Assembly: GCA_964401385.1 (NCBI GenBank)
Contig: CAYNYF010000018.1
Location: 1-55,743 of the forward strand
DNA: 55,743 nt
Direction: 5' to 3'
From: CAYNYF01 sp964401385
GTDB taxonomy: Bacteria > Planctomycetota > Phycisphaerae > SM23-33
Numbering within the stretch: the first letter of the stretch is position 1; every line of letters begins with the position of its first letter. This document shows, in pieces, positions 51,023 through 55,743 of the stretch. A model generated the notes under the pieces. That model was not told the DNA's origin, did no database searches, and saw nothing but the letters and a program-made list of their open reading frames with translations. Both the position numbers and the translations under genes were made by a program.

Positions 51023-51682
51023 ATGAGGGGCGAAATAACGAATTTCGACCTGCTGCGGCAGCAGATGGTGAGGGATCAACTCCTCAGCCGGGACATTCAC
51101 GACGCCCGCGTGCTGGAGGTCATGGGCCGGACGCCGCGGGAGAAGTTCATCGCGGCGACGCATCGGCACGAGGCGTACGAGGACCGGCCGGTGCCGATCG
51201 GCGCCGGCCAGACCATCTCCCAGCCGTACATCGTGGCCCTGATGACGCAGGAGCTGTCCGTCCGGCCGCAGCATCGCGTCCTCGACGTGGGCGCCGGCAG
51301 CGGCTACCAGACGGCGGTCCTGGCCAGGCTGGCAAGGGAAGTCTTCGGCGTAGAGCGGATCGACGAACTCCGCAGCCGGGCGGAGCAGGCGCTGGCGGAG
51401 CTGAAGTTGACGAACGTGAACCTGACCACCGCCGACGGCACGCTGGGCTGGCCGGAATACGCCCCTTTCGACCGCATCATCTGCGGCGCGGCCGGGCCGG
51501 AGGTGCCCGAATCGTGGATCGAGCAGCTCGCCGAGGGCGGGCGGATCGTCATGCCCGTGGGCGGGCCGGACCTGCAAATCCTCATCGCCGTCGAAAAGCA
51601 CGCCGGCAAGATCAGCCGGCGGGAGATCTGCGGCGTGCGGTTCGTGCGGCTCATCGGCCGGGAGGGCTGGCTCCAGGCATAG
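51023..51682 (+). CDS. pcm: protein-L-isoaspartate O-methyltransferase
   Basis: The protein has 219 residues from ATG 51023. The PCMT order is visible: MVRDQLLSRDIHDARVLEVMGRTPREKF, YEDRPVPIGAGQTISQPYIVALMTQEL, SAM motif VLDVGAGSGYQTAVLARLA, TTADGTLGWPEYAPFDRIICGAAGPEVP and GGRIVMPVGG. It methylates damaged isoaspartyl residues so they can be repaired. A TATAAT at 51006-51011 lies only 12 bases upstream of the ATG, so the transcript may be nearly leaderless. Confidence 0.93.
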   Translation: MRGEITNFDLLRQQMVRDQLLSRDIHDARVLEVMGRTPREKFIAATHRHEAYEDRPVPIGAGQTISQPYIVALMTQELSVRPQHRVLDVGAGSGYQTAVLARLAREVFGVERIDELRSRAEQALAELKLTNVNLTTADGTLGWPEYAPFDRIICGAAGPEVPESWIEQLAEGGRIVMPVGGPDLQILIAVEKHAGKISRREICGVRFVRLIGREGWLQA

Positions 51683-52211
51683 CCGCTGCGGACAAGACGA
51701 CCTGGTCACAAGATACCTGATCGTCCACATGTCGCTGTGTGAGAACCAGTTACTGATAGCCAAGCGGCGAGGCCGTAGGAGTCCACGAGACGCTCGGGCG
51801 GTCTACGCATCTCAAGTCATTGGTGCGGGCTTTTCAGGCGTCAGGATCGGGTCCTCGAGGCACTTCTCCAGACAACCGGCATCCAGAAAGGGATAACCGT
51901 CCCAAACGGTTGATGCAAGCTACCATCAGACGATCCCGCAGTCACACACAGATAGGGCATAACGGCCCTACGCCAGCAGGCCGCACCACCTCGCACGTTA
52001 GCAGAGCAAAGTAGCGAAGGGGCCCAGAGGCTCGCCGCCCTGCTATCGTTTCCGCCGACAGTTGACGGACACTGAACTGAGCAGTCTCGATATGCGCTGA
52101 GCGATCCGTTGTCGTGGTCCCCAAAGGTAGGGGTCCTGCAAGTTCAGAAGCCCAACATGTTGGTGTCTGGAGCAGATTGCGAAGTAATTATGGCGGTCGC
52201 TAGAAAGCCGC
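51683..52211. other. gene-free, lower-GC region
   Basis: No gene, RNA or repeat seen elsewhere in the window was recognised. Base composition drops visibly against the flanking genes. A palindrome TAGGGCATAACGGCCCTA lies near 51953-51970. It may be the left part of an acquired island that includes the XRE/M78 pair. Confidence 0.4.
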
Positions 52212-52240
52212 TTGACGGGATTGAGTTCTTTGGCTATAAT
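52212..52240 (+). promoter_or_regulatory. near-consensus sigma70 promoter of the XRE/M78 operon
   Basis: TTGACG (52212-52217), exactly 17 bases, then a perfect TATAAT (52235-52240). The 5' leader to the GTG at 52431 is about 185 bases long, long enough for autoregulation. Confidence 0.85.
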
Positions 52241-52430
52241 CTATTCAGATCAAGGCGGACGAACTGAACGGAGGCGAAGGAAGAGGCGGAGGGTTTGCGC
52301 CAAGAGGAAATTCTCGCATTTTTTCCTTGACGGGGAGATGGGGTCTCTCTGAGACTCTCCGCAACGGCTTTCGTATCGTTCAGTTAGGAGAAAGTGACGG
52401 CACTGTGCAACTACGGATAAGGAGCCAGCC

Positions 52431-52826
52431 GTGAAACTCGACAAGCGCCAGGTCTCTCGGGACCTAGCCAACATAATGCTGGAAAGGCTCGAGGATTACG
52501 GCATCGGGCTCAGGGAGTTGCGACAGATGACCGGTCTCCCCAAGGAGCGGCTTGAACAGCTTTCGAAGGGTCGTGTCTTTCGTTCGCTCGAAATACAGGT
52601 CGTCGCGGGTGCGCTCGGCATAGGTATGGGTGAAATCTTCCCCTTTGAGCCCCTCGATAGAAAAACACAGTTGGCGAGAATCCGTGAGATCCGCATGGCG
52701 GGAGGAGGAATTGCCCCGCTTCGGGCGGGACGCTCCAGCACCCGAGACACGCCGTCTCGAACGAAGCTTCAACAATCTCTGCTGCGACTTGACCACTACG
52801 TGAAGTGCCTTCGCGCATTCAAATAG
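52431..52826 (+). CDS. XRE-type helix-turn-helix regulator
   Basis: The protein has 131 residues from GTG 52431, preceded by AAGGAG at ideal spacing. The HTH lies at about residues 22-65: YGIGLRELRQMTGLPKERLEQLSKGRVFRSLEIQVVAGALGIG. The C-terminal half (RIREIRMAGGGIAPLRAGRS) is basic. Codon use is less G/C-biased than in the neighbours. It is followed 26 bases later by an M78-type metallopeptidase gene, the arrangement of ImmR/ImmA regulators and of predicted XRE-COG2856 toxin-antitoxin pairs. Confidence 0.75.
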   Translation: MKLDKRQVSRDLANIMLERLEDYGIGLRELRQMTGLPKERLEQLSKGRVFRSLEIQVVAGALGIGMGEIFPFEPLDRKTQLARIREIRMAGGGIAPLRAGRSSTRDTPSRTKLQQSLLRLDHYVKCLRAFK

Positions 52827-52852
52827 CGAAGCCGTTCCTTTAGGGGGCACTC

Positions 52853-53434
52853 ATGCCACCAACGAATTGGTTCCGAACGAAGGCACTAGGGGAGGATCGC
52901 CACCTCGACATCCTTAGCTCCGTCATTCAGTCTCTGAGTTACCTCGAGATGGAGATTCGAGCCTTTCGTGCAGACAAGCTGCTACAAATGAGCACGATGC
53001 TGCAGGCGGCGCATCGTTTGGCCAGAATCGATTCGTTCCTGCCAGTGGAGTCTAACGAAGTTACTCTGTTCGGATACACAGCTTGGCTGGCCAGGATCCC
53101 GCTAGGGAACCGTGGATCCACGCGACTGGCCCCGCTGACTGTAGCAGTCGATAGGGGACTGTGGACCATACTCCAGGACGGCCTTGGTACTCGGTCAGCC
53201 CGAAGGCATTTTTTAGCCAGGGTGCTCGCGATACTCTCCCACGAGATAGGTCATGTTGTCCTGCGTCACATAAAGCCTGATACCAAATTCATCACGTCAT
53301 CCTTAGGCCCGGTTGCGCCGATAAAGCTCCCCCAAGAGTGGGAGGCCTGGTTGTACGCTGGCTTTCTCCGGGGCTTTGTGTTCGCGGAGATCGGCGGGTC
53401 CACGATTCCCGACCCCGTTCCCCCAATTGTATAG
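52853..53434 (+). CDS. ImmA/IrrE-like (M78) zinc metallopeptidase
   Basis: The protein has 193 residues from ATG 52853, after TAGGGGG. The HExxH motif is AILSHEIGHVVLRHI near residue 127. The preceding LAPLTVAVDRGLWTILQD and the following segment, with acidic EWEAW and FAEIGG as possible third ligand, fit the M78 fold. Such peptidases cleave a cognate XRE repressor to induce genes on mobile elements or stress genes. The repressor target is most likely the gene upstream. Base composition matches it and differs from the rest of the window. Confidence 0.72.
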   Translation: MPPTNWFRTKALGEDRHLDILSSVIQSLSYLEMEIRAFRADKLLQMSTMLQAAHRLARIDSFLPVESNEVTLFGYTAWLARIPLGNRGSTRLAPLTVAVDRGLWTILQDGLGTRSARRHFLARVLAILSHEIGHVVLRHIKPDTKFITSSLGPVAPIKLPQEWEAWLYAGFLRGFVFAEIGGSTIPDPVPPIV

Positions 53435-53667
53435 TAATAGACTGCTCACCGTGTTTTGTGCCGCATGGACACGGCCGGTCTTCATGCAGGTGCGCCCGGC
53501 GCGCAGGCATCTAGGACCCCTTGTGACCAATATCCGCTGGCAGTCGAGGGAATGCATCACCGAGACCTTTTGCCTTGCTACTCTTGGGAGGCACCAGGAG
53601 CCGGAACTCACCCGTAAACCGTGTCCACGCGTCAGTCGCTCACCACGCGAGCGTGCGTCGGCCTACC

Positions 53668-53874
53668 ATCACCGCCGGCCCCCTGCTGCGCGACGCGGCC
53701 GTCTTCGTCGACCGGCTGGACGCCGAGGCGAGAGTCAACGACCAATTGGTCACGCTGCTGCCGGGCGAGTCGTTCACCTTCGCCATCGAGTCGGCCCGGG
53801 AGCTGACGCTGGAGGTTCTGACGCAGCCGCCCGTCTTCCAGTGCGCTAACCGCTTCGGCCGCAAGGACTTGTAG
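53668..53874 (+). pseudogene. 3' remnant of a glycoside-hydrolase-like gene
   Basis: From about 53668 a G/C-rich frame encodes PTITAGPLLRDAAVFVDRLD, then VNDQLVTLLPGESFTFAIES, ending VFQCANRFGRKDL at TAG 53874. It reads as the C-terminal beta-sandwich end of a GH2-type (beta-mannosidase/galactosidase) enzyme, where 'LLPGE' before a beta strand is common. No catalytic part precedes it; upstream lies lower-GC DNA with the XRE/M78 pair. It is therefore probably the stump left by a replacement or insertion. The rest of 53435-54054 shows no gene. Confidence 0.5.
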
Positions 53875-53982
53875 GCTGGGTTGCGGAGCAACCCGCCTTT
53901 TCACCGCGGAAGCTGCGCCCTGTAACGCCTCGCGCCGGAATCGGCCGTCCGACCCGCCCGGCAGATCGATTCGCCGGTGTGC

Positions 53983-54010
53983 TTGACACGCCGGCGCAGC
54001 GGGATATCAT
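53983..54010 (+). promoter_or_regulatory. sigma70-type promoter of the LysM lipoprotein
   Basis: TTGACA (53983-53988), 16 bases, then TATCAT (54005-54010), 45 bases before the start codon. Confidence 0.75.
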
Positions 54011-54054
54011 CCAAGCGGCAAGAAACCTTTATTCCAGATCGCAAGGGACTCGCG

Positions 54055-54441
54055 ATGAACAGGATAATGATCGTTGCTGCGGCGGCGCTGGCGGCGCTGG
54101 CCCTGGTCGGCTGCAAGAAGCCCGCCCCGAAGGTCGCGGAGACGGAAGTGCCCCAGCTTCCGGCAGCCGACGTGACGGGCGAGCCGGAGACCGCAACCGT
54201 CCCGGAAACGGCGCCCGAGGAGCCGATCCTCGTCGCGCCGGACGAGACCGCCACCGTCGAGACTCCGGCCGGGGCGGAAAAGGCGCCGAAGGTTTACACC
54301 GTGCAGAAGGGCGACACGCTGTACGGCATTGCCCGAAAGTTCTATGGCGATCAGCGGCGGTACAAGGACATCGCCAAGCTCAACGGCATTGCCGACCCCA
54401 ACCTCATCTACGTGGGCCAAGTCCTGAAGATCCCCGAATAG
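54055..54441 (+). CDS. LysM domain lipoprotein
   Basis: The protein has 128 residues from ATG 54055. The lipoprotein signal ends LALVGCKK, with the lipid-bearing Cys near residue 20. A Pro/Glu/Thr-rich spacer of about 55 residues (ETATVPETAPEEPILVAPDE) is followed by one C-terminal LysM repeat: VYTVQKGDTLYGIARKFYGD to GIADPNLIYVGQVLKIP. LysM binds peptidoglycan, so the protein probably links a membrane to the wall. The recG start codon follows two bases after its stop. Confidence 0.9.
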   Translation: MNRIMIVAAAALAALALVGCKKPAPKVAETEVPQLPAADVTGEPETATVPETAPEEPILVAPDETATVETPAGAEKAPKVYTVQKGDTLYGIARKFYGDQRRYKDIAKLNGIADPNLIYVGQVLKIPE

Positions 54442-54442
54442 C

Positions 54443-55743
54443 GTGGCATCGCTGGAACTGGACACGCCGGTTCAGTACGTCAAGGGTGTGGGGCCGAAGC
54501 GCGCCGTCCAGCTTGCCGAGTTGGGCATCCACGCGGTGGAGGACCTGCTGCTGTACTTCCCCCGGCGCTTCGACCTCCGCCGCCAAGTGCAGCCCATCGA
54601 GACCCTCCGCGGCGACGAGCCGGCCGCCACCGTGGCCGGGGTCGTCGGCGAAACCGAGTACCGCCCTTTCGGGCGCCGCCCCTTTCTCGCCTGCGTGCTG
54701 GACGACGGCACCGGCTGCGTGAGACTGCGGTGGTTCCACGGCGGCTACCTCCGCGATCGCATCAAGAGCGGCATGCACCTGGCCGTCAGTGGAAAGGCCT
54801 CCGTCTACAAGGAGACGATCCAGTTCATCAACCCGCGCTTTCAGGTGATCTGGGACCCGGCCGGGGCCAGGCTCGACGCCGACGAGCTGGTGCCGGTGTA
54901 CCCCGCGTCCGGTCCCATCCCCAGCGGGCTGCTGGCCAAGCTGGTGGCGTTCGTGCTGCCGGAGGCGGAGCGGCTTTTCCCGCGATGGTTCGGCCAGTCG
55001 TTTTTGTCCAAGCGCGAGCTGATGGACCGCCCTGCCGCCATCGCGGCCATGCACCGGCCCGAAGATAAGGGCCAGTGGGAGCGGGCCCGGCACCGGCTGG
55101 CCTACGACGAATTCCTGCTGATGCAACTGGGCATCGCCTTGCAGCGGATGCGGGCGGTCTCCCGGCCGGCCCATCCGGTGCCGAGCAACGATGAGATCGA
55201 CCGTCACATCCGGGCCCGCTTCCCCTTCGAGCTGACCGCCGCCCAGGACCGCGCCGTGGGCGAGATCGTCGCCGACCTGGCCCGCCCGCGGCCGATGAAC
55301 CGGCTGCTCCAGGGCGACGTGGGCTCCGGCAAGACGGTGGTCGCGCTGTACGCGGCCCTGGTGGCGGTGGCCAACCGCAGGCAGGCGGCCATCATGGCCC
55401 CCACCGAGATCCTCGCCCGCCAGCACTTCCGCAAGCTCCAGCAGTACCTGGCCGGCTCGCGCGTGCGGACGGCGCTGCTGGTCGGCGGGCAGCGGGCCGC
55501 CGAAAAGGCTGAGTTCCTCTCCCGGCTGGCCGAGGGAAATCTCGACATCGCCGTCGGCACCCACGCCCTGCTCACGCCGGAGGTCCGTTTCCGCAACCTG
55601 GCGCTGGTGGTCGTGGACGAGCAGCACAAGTTCGGCGTGCGCCAGCGCAGCGGCTTCCGGGCCAAGGGCCACGCCCCCCACTGCCTGGTCATGACGGCCA
55701 CGCCCATCCCCCGGACGCTGGCGCTGACGGTCTTCGGCGACCT
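54443..55743 (+). CDS. recG: ATP-dependent DNA helicase RecG, 3' end cut by window edge
   Basis: GTG 54443 opens 433 visible codons that run off the window. The wedge/OB domain starts PVQYVKGVGPKRAVQLAELGI and includes YFPRRFDLRR. The helicase core has Walker A LLQGDVGSGKTVVALYAAL, motif Ia MAPTEILARQHF, the Walker B box VVVDEQHKFGVRQR and motif III TATPIPRTLAL. RecG remodels stalled replication forks and Holliday junctions. It is tightly coupled to the LysM gene. There is no obvious site before the GTG, so reinitiation after the LysM stop is likely. Confidence 0.95.
   Translation, partial: MASLELDTPVQYVKGVGPKRAVQLAELGIHAVEDLLLYFPRRFDLRRQVQPIETLRGDEPAATVAGVVGETEYRPFGRRPFLACVLDDGTGCVRLRWFHGGYLRDRIKSGMHLAVSGKASVYKETIQFINPRFQVIWDPAGARLDADELVPVYPASGPIPSGLLAKLVAFVLPEAERLFPRWFGQSFLSKRELMDRPAAIAAMHRPEDKGQWERARHRLAYDEFLLMQLGIALQRMRAVSRPAHPVPSNDEIDRHIRARFPFELTAAQDRAVGEIVADLARPRPMNRLLQGDVGSGKTVVALYAALVAVANRRQAAIMAPTEILARQHFRKLQQYLAGSRVRTALLVGGQRAAEKAEFLSRLAEGNLDIAVGTHALLTPEVRFRNLALVVVDEQHKFGVRQRSGFRAKGHAPHCLVMTATPIPRTLALTVFGD

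Overview
The window is high-GC DNA with the gene content of a Planctomycetota bacterium, most likely from the Phycisphaerae side. Pointers are two secreted DUF4091/GH123-like enzymes, a DUF1571 protein, a heparinase-like lyase, an ECF sigma/anti-sigma pair, several cysteine-bearing small orphan proteins and dense families of palindromic intergenic repeats. It looks like a metagenome scaffold: a 100-N gap at 49732-49831 is flanked by two identical 55-nt sequences.

Layout. 1-670 is a truncated IS110-family transposase abutting an array of palindromes (called REP here, core GGTGCGTGCTTGCACGCACC). 1034-10331 is a carbohydrate block: a URO-D-like protein, two exported GH123-like proteins and a heparinase II/III-like protein. 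10476-18206 holds an HNH nuclease, a DUF1571 protein, two SDR enzymes, an FAD oxidoreductase and a LarA-like protein. 18243-22018 has an S41 protease, a Cys-containing small protein and RsmG. 22052-30194 has a GH4 glycosidase, HAD phosphatase, ECF sigma and anti-sigma, Gfo/Idh/MocA dehydrogenase and a rhamnulokinase-like kinase. 30534-37296 has RtcA, ClpX, TilS and envelope proteins. 37455-39973 is the most unusual part: xerC, whose last ~50 codons are copied twice downstream, a REP-associated tyrosine transposase (RAYT) and many REP palindromes. 39974-51682 holds a Mut7-C protein, an SPL-like radical SAM protein, RNase Y, an MscS channel, HAD, PfkB and DUF62 proteins and a protein-L-isoaspartate methyltransferase, with two candidate structured RNAs between them. 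52212-53434 is a lower-GC XRE/M78-peptidase pair next to the 3' remnant of a glycosidase-like gene. The window ends in a LysM lipoprotein and the start of recG.

Main observations. (1) Five genes (1034, 2398, 38529, 39521, 39974) end in a TAG stop codon that is itself the first three bases of a REP unit. (2) A 241-bp unit made of the xerC 3' end plus REP DNA is present three times around the RAYT gene. (3) A three-copy element with TGACCTATCC terminal inverted repeats supplies the stop codon of tilS, and one copy carries a REP insertion. (4) A two-hairpin RNA at 44128-44222 shows nearly identical loops, which on the minus strand are anti-Shine-Dalgarno-like. (5) A strong promoter, a five-codon ORF and an intrinsic terminator lie upstream of the HAD gene at 47410. 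All functional calls come from reading motifs by eye; no database search was run.
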